Assembly: GCA_035512595.1 (NCBI GenBank)
Contig: DATKDU010000322.1
Location: forward strand, 1 to 32,929
Origin: DATKDU01 sp035512595
GTDB lineage: Bacteria > Planctomycetota > Planctomycetia > Pirellulales > Pirellulaceae
DNA length: 32,929 bases
Direction: 5' to 3'
Part shown: in pieces, positions 15,000 to 21,981 of the stretch
Position numbering within the stretch: position 1 is the stretch's first letter
Layout: each line of letters begins with the position of its first letter
Translations under genes and position numbers: made by a program
Notes under the pieces: generated by a model
Told to the model about the DNA's origin: nothing
The model's database searches: none
Seen by the model: only the letters and a program-made list of their open reading frames with translations

Positions 15000-15290
15000 T
15001 CGAGGTTGGTTGATCCCGGAAGTCCACTGGCTGAAGAACTCAATCGCCTCGGGATCTTGCTGCCACCGACCATTGGCCCCATGGCAATCACGCCCGTGGC
15101 GATGTCCCCGATGGCGATGAAGCCCCGCGTATGTCCGCGCACCTAGTCCTTCTCCGGGTCGCGGCCGAAGGCGATGTCCCACAGCGGCAGCTCGCCTATG
15201 TCGCCGCAGGTCGGGCGGAGAGGCAATCGCCGCGGGCTGAAAGCACCACGCCGCCGTCGCCGCCCTTGATTCCTTCGCCCCCCTTAGTCA
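15000..15290 (-). pseudogene. Decayed membrane-protein gene remnant (tentative)
   Basis: Read on the minus strand, one frame gives GDIGELPLWDIAFGRDPEKD, an in-frame TAG at 15143-15145, and then VRGHTRGFIAIGDIATGVIA with the start of a Gly-rich hydrophobic repeat (GFIAIGDIATGVIAMG). The same frame soon turns into low-complexity sequence, while the next frame reads WQQDPEAIEFFSQWTSG, which suggests a frameshift. The pattern resembles small planctomycete membrane proteins with repeated G-x-I-A-I-G steps. The whole stretch is between the kinase gene and aroDE, and no intact gene is left. The family link is from memory of the pattern and not tested. Confidence 0.35.
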
Positions 15291-15359
15291 ATCTAGGGGA
15301 TAGACTTTATTCCCGTCATTCGCCCTCATCCCGCCTCGTCCCGTCGGGCAGTAACCTTC

Positions 15360-16853
15360 ATGTCCCTGATCTGCGTCAGCATTGGCCGCGGGCGTCACCG
15401 CGCGATGATCGCCGAGCACAAGCACCTGGCCGAGCAGGGGGTGCAGCTCGTGGAGTTGAGGCTCGATTTCATCCTCACCCCGGTCAATCTCAAGCGGCTT
15501 TTGGGGGAGCGCCCTTGTCCGGTCGTGGTCACCCTCCGTCGCCAGCGCGACGGGGGCCGCTGGAGCAAGCCCGAAGAAGAGCGGATGATGATCCTGCGGC
15601 AGGCGATTGCCGCCGGCGTGGAATACGTCGATCTGGAAGAGGATATTGCCGGTAACATCCCCCGCTTCGGCAAGACCAAGCGGATCATCAGCTACCACAA
15701 CTTTCAGGAAACGCCAGAAAACCTGCCGGCCCTGCATTCCAAGATGGCGGCCATGGATGCCGATATCGTCAAGATCGCCACGATGGCGCACAGCCCGCAC
15801 GACTACCTCAAGCTGCTGCGGATTATGCGTTATAGCCGCGTGCCGACGATCGGCATCTGCATGGGGGACATCGGGACGCCGAGCCGCATCTTGTGCGCCA
15901 AGTTCGGCTCGCCGTTCACCTACGCCTCCTTCCATGCCGAGCGGATGCTCGCCCCGGGGCAGCTCACCTGGCAGCAGATGAAGGACGTTTACCATTACGA
16001 GCAGATCACCCCCGAGACCGAGATCTTCGGCGTCATCGCCGATCCGGTCGCTCACAGCTTCAGCCCGCTGATTCACAACGCCGCCTTCCTGCACGCCAAG
16101 ATGAACCGCGTGTATGTCCCCTTCCGCGTGCCGCGGGAGGAGCTGCCGCAGTTCATGCACGATTGCCGCGAGTTGGGGGTCAAGGGTCTGAGCGTGACGA
16201 TCCCGCACAAGGAGGAGATTCTCCATCACGTCCACAAGATCGACGAGGCGTCGCAGGAGGTGGGGGCGTCGAACACCGTGGTTTGGAAAGAGGACGAGCC
16301 GCTGGGTTTCAATACCGATTACCGGGCGGCAATGGCCAGCATCGACCGTCTGCTGACGGGCGCCGGCGGCGAGAGCACGTCGATCACCGGCAAGACGGCG
16401 CTGGTCCTGGGGGCCGGCGGCGTCGCCCGGCCAATCGTTTACGGCCTCAAAAAACGGGGAGCCGACGTGGTGATCGCCAACCGTACGCCCGAGCGGGCCG
16501 ACGATATGGCCACACGCTTCCAGTGCCGCTCCGTCGCCTGGAGCCTGCGGCATACGATCAAGCCCGACCTGCTGGTCAATTGCACGCCGGTGGGGATGCA
16601 TCCCAACATGGACGAGAGCCCGTTTCCGGCGATGTACCTGCGGGCCGGCATGTTCGTCTTCGATACGATCTACAACCCCGAGCAGACGCTGCTGATCAAG
16701 GAGGCCCGCGAAAACGCCTGCGAGACGGTCACCGGCGTGGAGATGTTCGTTAGCCAGGCGGCGCACCAGTTCCGGCTTTTCACCGGAGAAGAAGCCCCGG
16801 TGGAAGTCATGCGGCAAAGCTTTAGGCGGGCAATTAGCGCGGCTAAGGTATGA
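15360..16853 (+). CDS. aroDE: Bifunctional 3-dehydroquinate dehydratase / shikimate dehydrogenase
   Basis: This encodes 497 residues. Residues about 1-215 are a type I dehydroquinate dehydratase: ELRLD (32-36), DLEED near 91, catalytic His113 (SYHNF) and Schiff-base Lys138 (DIVKIATMA). Residues about 222-497 are a shikimate dehydrogenase: SFSPLIHN (233-240), SVTIPHK with Lys284, GASNTV, GFNTDY with Asp320, the NADP-binding GAGGVAR (351-357), ANRTPERA and the C-terminal GVEMFVSQAAHQF. Together they catalyse steps 3 and 4 of the shikimate pathway to aromatic amino acids. The order AroD-AroE is the same as in the plant fusion. The stop overlaps the aroK start by four bases. Confidence 0.95.
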   Translation: MSLICVSIGRGRHRAMIAEHKHLAEQGVQLVELRLDFILTPVNLKRLLGERPCPVVVTLRRQRDGGRWSKPEEERMMILRQAIAAGVEYVDLEEDIAGNIPRFGKTKRIISYHNFQETPENLPALHSKMAAMDADIVKIATMAHSPHDYLKLLRIMRYSRVPTIGICMGDIGTPSRILCAKFGSPFTYASFHAERMLAPGQLTWQQMKDVYHYEQITPETEIFGVIADPVAHSFSPLIHNAAFLHAKMNRVYVPFRVPREELPQFMHDCRELGVKGLSVTIPHKEEILHHVHKIDEASQEVGASNTVVWKEDEPLGFNTDYRAAMASIDRLLTGAGGESTSITGKTALVLGAGGVARPIVYGLKKRGADVVIANRTPERADDMATRFQCRSVAWSLRHTIKPDLLVNCTPVGMHPNMDESPFPAMYLRAGMFVFDTIYNPEQTLLIKEARENACETVTGVEMFVSQAAHQFRLFTGEEAPVEVMRQSFRRAISAAKV

Positions 16854-17368
16854 ACCTCTACCTCGTCGGCTATCGCGGCAGCGGCAAGACAACGGTGGCA
16901 CAGCTCGTCGCGGACGAGATCGGTCTGCCGTGGATCGATGCCGATGCAGCTCTCGAGCAGCGGGCGGGAAAGACGATCCGTGAGATCTTTGCCGAGTCGG
17001 GCGAGGAAACATTTCGGGGCCTCGAATCGGCGGAGCTGGCGATCCTGGCGGGGGGGCCAGATCGGGTTGTCGCGCTGGGAGGCGGGGCCGTGCTCCGCGA
17101 GCAGAACCGGCAGCTCATTCAGGACAGCGGAAGGACGGCGTGGCTGCGGGCCAGGGCCGAGACCCTGCTGACGCGGATCGAAACCGATGCCACAACGGCC
17201 CAGCGGCGGCCAAACCTGACGAGTGCCGGCGGACTGGCCGAGATCGAGCAATTGCTGGCGGTGCGGACACCTATCTATGCCGAGTGTGCCGATTATGTCG
17301 TGGATGTGGATGATCTGTCCCCGGCGGACGTGGCCGCGGCAATCGTCGCCTGGTGGCGCACGTTGTAG
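16850..17368 (+). CDS. aroK: Shikimate kinase
   Basis: This encodes 172 residues, the usual length. It phosphorylates shikimate with ATP, the step after the one catalysed by the upstream fused enzyme. Walker A is GYRGSGKT (7-14); shikimate-binding residues are Asp30/Asp32 (WIDADAAL), Arg56 (FRGLES) and the GGG at 77-79 (ALGGGAVL). The lid region has RPNLTSAGG and the C-terminal part RTPIYAECADYVVDVD is typical. The ATG overlaps the aroDE stop (ATGA), indicating coupled translation. A hairpin starts inside its stop codon. Confidence 0.94.
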   Translation: MNLYLVGYRGSGKTTVAQLVADEIGLPWIDADAALEQRAGKTIREIFAESGEETFRGLESAELAILAGGPDRVVALGGGAVLREQNRQLIQDSGRTAWLRARAETLLTRIETDATTAQRRPNLTSAGGLAEIEQLLAVRTPIYAECADYVVDVDDLSPADVAAAIVAWWRTL

Positions 17369-17416
17369 GACGGCCCTCCCGGGCCGTCCTGATCGATGGC
17401 GCGGAAGGGCCGTCCT
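17367..17416 (+). terminator. GGACGGCCC hairpin after aroK
   Basis: AGGACGGCCC (17367-17376) and GGGCCGTCCT (17381-17390) are perfect 10-bp arms with loop TCCC; the left arm overlaps the aroK stop codon. A second copy of the right arm lies at 17407-17416, so alternative pairings are possible. No T-tract follows. It may act as an intrinsic transcript end or be a mobile palindrome of the REP type. Confidence 0.55.
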
Positions 17417-17490
17417 GCGATTTCTAGTCGCGGGGTATATTTCACCATTCCCCAACCCGGCCCGCTGTCGAATCGCGCACTGACCAGATT

Positions 17491-18717
17491 ATGCAACTGA
17501 TCGTCTTTGCGCTCGGGCTCGTCATCGGCTTGCTGGTCAACTGGGGGATCTACTCGCTGGCGTGGTTCCCGCGGCCGATCGGCCCCTTTTCCCCGCCGCC
17601 CGCTGGTGCGCCGCCGCGACACTGGACGCACTTTCTCCCCGTCGCCGGCTGGTTTCTCAGGCGCTGCGAAGGGGAGTTTTTCGGCCGCGGCTTCTGGATC
17701 CGTCCGCTGCTCTTAGAGCTGGCTTTGGCCGCGGGCTTGGCGCTCCTCTACGGCTGGGAGATGAGCGGGCGGCTCTATCCCCTGCCGGCGCTGGCGGTGC
17801 CCATGACGACGGCGCTGCACGGGCAGTTCCTGGCGCACGCGCTCCTGATCGTGGCCATGACGATCGCGACGTTCATCGACTTCGACGAGCAGACGATTCC
17901 CGATACGATCACGATTCCGGGAACGATTGCGGGGCTGGTGCTGGCGGCACTCTGGCCGGAGTCGCTGCTGCCGCTGGGGGTCGCTGCCGGGAGCGTGATC
18001 AATCTTCAGGTCACCTCGCCGCTTCCCTGGGCGGCGTGGCTCAACGGCCCGCGGGGGCTGCTCTTGGGCTGTGCGATTTTCACCCTCTGGTGCCTGGCCT
18101 TGATTCCAGCGACCTGCACGCTCCGTCGCGGACTGGTGAAAGGGGTGCAGTTCTACTTCGCCAGCGCATTACGAGGGCACGAGTGGTGGAAGCTCGGGCT
18201 GCTGGCTGCCGTTGGCTGCGCTAGTCTAGGTGCCGTGTGGGCGATCGGCGGCGCGATGCGCTGGCAGGCGCTGATCACGTCGCTTGCGGGTCTGGCGTTT
18301 GGGGGATTGCTCGTCTGGTCGGTGCGGATCGTGGGACGTGCGGCGCTGCACAAGGAGGCGATGGGCTTCGGCGACGTAACGCTGATGGCGATGATCGGCG
18401 CGTTTCTGGGCTGGCAGACGACGCTGGTCGTCTTCTTCCTATCGCCGGTGGCCGCCCTTGTCATCGCCCTGTCGCAGTGGCTGCTCACCGGCAGGCGTGA
18501 CATCGCCTTCGGGCCTTACCTGTGCCTGTCCGCCCTGTTTGCGATCGTCTGCTGGCCGGCGGTTTGGTCGCGCGTCAGCGGCATCTACTCCATGGGCTGG
18601 ATCGTCCCCGCCCTGTTTGCCGCCTGCCTGCTGCTGATGATGGCGATGCTGATGTTCTGGCGGTTTGCGGAGGAGATGCTGATGGGAAATGCGGAGGGGA
18701 AAAAGACAGGAAAATGA
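17491..18717 (+). CDS. Prepilin peptidase-like protein, A24 family, atypical
   Basis: This encodes 408 residues with about 9-10 hydrophobic segments. The two catalytic aspartates of type IV prepilin peptidases are present: Asp130 in TFIDFDEQTIPD and Asp295 in GFGDVTLMAMIGAFLG. The N-terminal part keeps a trace of the usual layout (HFLPVAGWFLRR) but lacks the CxxC pairs of the methylating domain. The aspartates are 165 residues apart, far more than the roughly 60-65 usual, because extra membrane segments are inserted. No secretion or pilus genes are adjacent. The last residues (KKTGK) are encoded by the left arm of a palindromic repeat. It probably cleaves prepilins or pseudopilins encoded elsewhere. 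Confidence 0.85.
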   Translation: MQLIVFALGLVIGLLVNWGIYSLAWFPRPIGPFSPPPAGAPPRHWTHFLPVAGWFLRRCEGEFFGRGFWIRPLLLELALAAGLALLYGWEMSGRLYPLPALAVPMTTALHGQFLAHALLIVAMTIATFIDFDEQTIPDTITIPGTIAGLVLAALWPESLLPLGVAAGSVINLQVTSPLPWAAWLNGPRGLLLGCAIFTLWCLALIPATCTLRRGLVKGVQFYFASALRGHEWWKLGLLAAVGCASLGAVWAIGGAMRWQALITSLAGLAFGGLLVWSVRIVGRAALHKEAMGFGDVTLMAMIGAFLGWQTTLVVFFLSPVAALVIALSQWLLTGRRDIAFGPYLCLSALFAIVCWPAVWSRVSGIYSMGWIVPALFAACLLLMMAMLMFWRFAEEMLMGNAEGKKTGK

Positions 18718-18802
18718 AAGACAGGAAGATGAGGGATGGGGTGAGCACTTTGCCTCATCAGAATATCCTGCCTTTCATCTTCCTGTCCTACATTTTCCTG
18801 TC
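18705..18802. repeat. Long inverted repeat between convergent genes
   Basis: The 28-base arms at 18705-18732 and 18775-18802 match at 25 positions when one is reverse-complemented; each contains two GACAGGAA-A/G-ATG steps. The left arm overlaps the end of the prepilin peptidase gene, and the right arm ends 15 bases from the stop codon of the convergent NPCBM gene. It is well placed as a bidirectional terminator and also looks like a mobile palindrome. Confidence 0.7.
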
Positions 18803-18817
18803 CGCTCCCTGCGTAGT

Positions 18818-20086
18818 TCACTTCGCCAGCCGTGTATTCAGCCAGTTCGCATAGTCCAGCACATCCCCCCCATCGGCATACTCGACCAGCAGGGCCACGC
18901 GGGCGATTCCTTTCAAATCTACCTTGACCGGCAGCGGTGCGTCTCCGCCGCGGACGATCGGACTCTGGTAAGCGGCCCGCCACTGTCCGCTGTCTTCCAC
19001 AACCACCTTGAAGACGACGCTTCCCCCCAGGCCCGCGGCATCATCGAGGGCGACGTCGGCCTCCAGCCGCTTCCACCCTGCCGGAACGTCGTACGCCAGC
19101 CGTGAGGCGCTGTGCATTCCCAGCCCGTAGAGATAAACCGCGCCGCCGCTGCGCAAACGCCCGCCCAGGACGTTCTGGTCGCGGCCGTACGGCCACTCGA
19201 TCGCGGTGAACGGAATGTGCTTGTAGCCGATCGTCTCCAGCTCGGAAACGTATTTCACGCGCGGAGTGTGCGATTGCACGAGCGTCACTTCGTTCCAAAA
19301 CCCTCCTTCATCATCCGCTTCCGCCTCGTGCATCGCTCGCAGGATGCCGCCGCCGGCCAGCGCCAACTCGACCGACGACTTGCCGATCTTGAGCCCCCGG
19401 CAGGCTACGAGCGAGCCATCGGCCAGCCCAAGCGTCACCACTGTTTCCTCCGCGGCGTTGCTGCCTGCCGACGATCCGAGGAGGATCGCCTGCACCCTGG
19501 CGGCATTCACCACCAGCGGCTCGCTCCGCCCGCGGATGGCCAGCCGAAAATCATCCCGCTCGGCTCCCGGCGGCTCAGGGCCCAGCGGCTTGGGCTCGCC
19601 CCCCTGGAGCGTCCCGCGGATCACCTCGCCGCCAACCAGCCGCAACTCGTCTTCCCGCCCGGAAAACTGCCGCACGTCGGATAGCAACTTGTCGCGGGCC
19701 AGCGCATCGACGGGAGGCTGATAGATGATGCCGCGGACGGCTGATCGCGGCAGGGGCGACGGATGCCAGAGGACGCGTCCCAGTCCCGTCGCATCGCCGA
19801 TCGTGATTTCCTGCGCACCGATGTCGAGGACGTCGCCGACGATCAGGCTGCCGTCCGCCAGGATGGTCTGCGGGCCGCGCTCGACGTCGCGATAAGCGCC
19901 CCACAACACCAGGTCGGCCACCGGCAGGACGCGAATCACCTCCGTCTCGCGGAGGCTGATCTTCAGCTCGGCGTCGATGCCGACGAGCGCCGCGGGGAGG
20001 CGTTTGCCGTCGGCGAGAATGGCGTGAGACTGGGCGGCGGTTGTGCTTACCGCGACGAGCCAGACGACAAGTGCTAACGTTCGCAT
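18818..20086 (-). CDS. Secreted NPCBM-domain protein
   Basis: This encodes 422 residues with a signal peptide (MRTLALVVWLVAVSTTAAQ). Residues about 20-290 are beta-rich with repeated ADG-x-(L/R) turns (LADGKRLPAAL, LADGSLIVGDV, LADGSLVACRG) that look like small beta modules. The C-terminal part, about 310-420, matches an NPCBM domain, thought to bind carbohydrate: GLGMHSASRLAYDVPAG, DDAAGLGGSVVFKVVVEDSG and DYANWLNTRL. It is the last gene of the minus-strand operon and starts three bases after the stop of the prenyltransferase-repeat gene. Being secreted, it likely works at the cell surface or in the periplasm with the other exported operon products. The exact ligand is unknown. Confidence 0.8.
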   Translation of the reverse strand: MRTLALVVWLVAVSTTAAQSHAILADGKRLPAALVGIDAELKISLRETEVIRVLPVADLVLWGAYRDVERGPQTILADGSLIVGDVLDIGAQEITIGDATGLGRVLWHPSPLPRSAVRGIIYQPPVDALARDKLLSDVRQFSGREDELRLVGGEVIRGTLQGGEPKPLGPEPPGAERDDFRLAIRGRSEPLVVNAARVQAILLGSSAGSNAAEETVVTLGLADGSLVACRGLKIGKSSVELALAGGGILRAMHEAEADDEGGFWNEVTLVQSHTPRVKYVSELETIGYKHIPFTAIEWPYGRDQNVLGGRLRSGGAVYLYGLGMHSASRLAYDVPAGWKRLEADVALDDAAGLGGSVVFKVVVEDSGQWRAAYQSPIVRGGDAPLPVKVDLKGIARVALLVEYADGGDVLDYANWLNTRLAK

Positions 20087-20089
20087 CGC

Positions 20090-21142
20090 TCACCGCTGGA
20101 AGATTGGCAAATAGTTGTTCGGCATTTGCAGCACAATCGTGGCCATCGCCGTGCCATACTCGGCGCAGATCAGATCGGGCCACGAGCCATCCTTCTGCTG
20201 CTGCTTGAGGAGCAGCTCCTGGATCGCCGGATACCACTTCTTCCAATAATCGCCGCCGGCCTGCCACATCGCCTGCACCGCGTAGTAGTGGCCGTACATG
20301 GCGTGCGTATCGCGGCTGAAGTCCTCGCTCTTGGGAAGATGCTCCATCAGGTATTCGAGCCCCTTGCGGATCTCCTCCCCTTCGTAAATGCCGGCACTGT
20401 ACAGCGCGACGACGCCGGCCGCCGACCGGGGGAAGCGGCTCGGCCCGCCGGTGAGCATGTACATGAAACCGCCGTCGGCATTCTGGCTCCGCTTGACGTA
20501 GTCGATGCAGCGGTCGATCGTCTCGTTGGGGACGTGAATGCCGGCGTTGCGGGCGGCGCGCAGGGCCATCACCTGGCAGATGGTCACGCTGATGTCGGCC
20601 TCGAACGCCTTGGGCTGGTACCGCCAGCCTCCTTCATGATTTTGAGTGCCGACGATCAGCTTGACGGCGGCTTCCAGCTTCTCGCGGACGGCGGCGTCGA
20701 GCGTCATGCCGTAGACTTCGGCCAGGAACAGCGTAGCGAAGCCGTGGTCGTACATCGGCCCGTGGCTGGTGGCCTTCGAATCGCTGATGAAGCCGCTGTC
20801 GTCGGCACTTTTCAGGATGTATTCGATGCAGCGGGCGACGTGCTGGCCGTATTTGCCGCGGTTCGCAGTGTGTCCGCCGGAGAGAAACGCCATGCCGGCC
20901 AGTCCCACGACCGCCGTGTTGCGGCCGAAAGTGCCGCTTTTGAACGAGCCGTCTTCGACCTGTCGCGACGCCAGCCAGGCGAGCCCCCTGTCGAGCGCCT
21001 GCTGCACGGCGGGCGTGATCAGCTCGCCCGCCGTCCGCTCGTGGTCGGTGGTCGGTGCGGCCAGCACGTGCCTGGCGACCACCAGCCCGCTGCCAAGCGC
21101 AGCGGCAGTTGACAAGAATCGGCGTCGGTGGATTGGGTGCAT
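20090..21142 (-). CDS. Tat-exported prenyltransferase/squalene-cyclase repeat protein
   Basis: This encodes 350 residues. A twin-arginine signal is present (HRRRFLSTAAALGSGL). The body is an alpha/alpha-toroid made of QW-like repeats: QVEDGSF (61-67), QNHEGGW (167-173), QNADGGF (220-226) and QQKDGSW (315-321). The acidic DxDD catalytic motif of squalene-hopene cyclases is absent (the closest piece is FEADISVT at 180-187), so it is probably a binding or processing protein and not a terpene cyclase. It sits in the MoxR-type operon, 50 bases after the Ala/Lys/Gln-rich secreted protein and three bases before the NPCBM gene. Function unknown. Confidence 0.85.
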   Translation of the reverse strand: MHPIHRRRFLSTAAALGSGLVVARHVLAAPTTDHERTAGELITPAVQQALDRGLAWLASRQVEDGSFKSGTFGRNTAVVGLAGMAFLSGGHTANRGKYGQHVARCIEYILKSADDSGFISDSKATSHGPMYDHGFATLFLAEVYGMTLDAAVREKLEAAVKLIVGTQNHEGGWRYQPKAFEADISVTICQVMALRAARNAGIHVPNETIDRCIDYVKRSQNADGGFMYMLTGGPSRFPRSAAGVVALYSAGIYEGEEIRKGLEYLMEHLPKSEDFSRDTHAMYGHYYAVQAMWQAGGDYWKKWYPAIQELLLKQQQKDGSWPDLICAEYGTAMATIVLQMPNNYLPIFQR

Positions 21143-21192
21143 GTCGGCATCCTTTCGCTCGGCAATTCGCCAGAAGACCCAGACAGGCCCAC

Positions 21193-21981
21193 TTAGGGGC
21201 AGGAACGTTCTTCCGCAAGCCGCTGGTAGTATTCTTCGATCAGCTTCTCGTACTTGGGAAGAAACTGATCGCTGACGGCATTCTGCATTTCGTCGCGCAT
21301 CTTCTCGGGCAGGTGGCCCCAGATCCGCTCGAGCAGATTCCGCACGTCGGCCGTTTGAGCGGCCTCGGACTGCGGGCCGCCGACACGGTCGGTGCTCTCC
21401 TGCGGAGCGCCGGGCTGCGCCTGGCCGTCGCCGGCCCCCGCCTTGCCGGTGCCGCGGCCGCTGGCGCTCTTGTTGCCGCTGCCCCCCTGCTTCTTGGCCT
21501 GCTCGATCAACTTTTCCAAAGCCTCGGCAATCTTTGCTTGTTCCGCCTGCGTTTGCTCCGACGTGTTCCGCTGGGCGATTTTCGCTTCGACGGCTCGCAT
21601 CTGCCGGCCGATTTCCAGAAGCGGGTTTTCCGGAGCGGCGCCCAGGTCTTCGCCCCCTTTCAAGTCGTCCTGCAGGCGTTTGTCGTCGGGGGATCGCTCT
21701 TTCGTTCCCAATTTGCTTTGCGGCGGCTTTTTGGCCGCCGGCAGATCTTTGAGCAAATCGGCTTCAAGCTCTTTGAGTAAATCGGCGTCGGCCGGTTTGG
21801 CTTTGGTTTGGGGCTCTTGCGCGAAGGCAGTAGCGCCAAGCAAGCCGGCGAGGATCGCCCCCCCACAAGCCTGAAGCGCAAGCGAAGGAAAGGCCGATTT
21901 GCCAAGTGAATAGCTTTCCTTCGCTTGCGCTTCAGGCTTGTGGAATTTGCTCGCGACGAAGTGAATCCATGTACCAATCAT
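21193..21981 (-). CDS. Secreted Ala/Lys/Gln-rich protein, repeat-interrupted leader
   Basis: This encodes 262 residues. The ATG overlaps the upstream stop codon (ATGA), so the start is well supported. The first 13 residues (MIGTWIHFVASKF) and the hydrophobic AILAGLLGATAFAQ (about 42-55) look like two halves of a signal peptide separated by about 28 residues encoded by the palindrome at 21863-21943. The mature part is charged and helical (DADLLKELEADLLKDL; AEQAKIAEALEKLIEQAKKQ), has a Gly/Ser/Ala-rich linker (about 165-200), and ends with a conserved-looking helix pair (RNLLERIWGHLPEKMRDEMQ, FLPKYEKLIEEYYQRLAEE). The C-terminal part resembles the ends of exported proteins seen beside DUF4175-like genes in planctomycetes. 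Function unknown; probably a periplasmic partner of the coiled-coil protein. Confidence 0.75.
   Translation of the reverse strand: MIGTWIHFVASKFHKPEAQAKESYSLGKSAFPSLALQACGGAILAGLLGATAFAQEPQTKAKPADADLLKELEADLLKDLPAAKKPPQSKLGTKERSPDDKRLQDDLKGGEDLGAAPENPLLEIGRQMRAVEAKIAQRNTSEQTQAEQAKIAEALEKLIEQAKKQGGSGNKSASGRGTGKAGAGDGQAQPGAPQESTDRVGGPQSEAAQTADVRNLLERIWGHLPEKMRDEMQNAVSDQFLPKYEKLIEEYYQRLAEERSCP
21863..21943. repeat. 30-bp perfect palindromic repeat inside a gene
   Basis: The arms at 21863-21892 and 21914-21943 are perfect inverted copies of 30 bases, starting CCACAAGCCTGAAGCGCAAG, around a 21-base centre. The element is 81 bp long, a multiple of three, and on the minus strand it is read in frame as HKPEAQAKES...LALQAC. 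It lies within the leader-encoding part of the secreted Ala/Lys/Gln-rich protein gene. Confidence 0.9.

Noticed and set aside
14989..15182. Intact small minus-strand gene of 65 codons
   Set aside because: Its sequence is histidine/arginine-rich at the start and only part of it looks protein-like; a decayed gene explains the region better.
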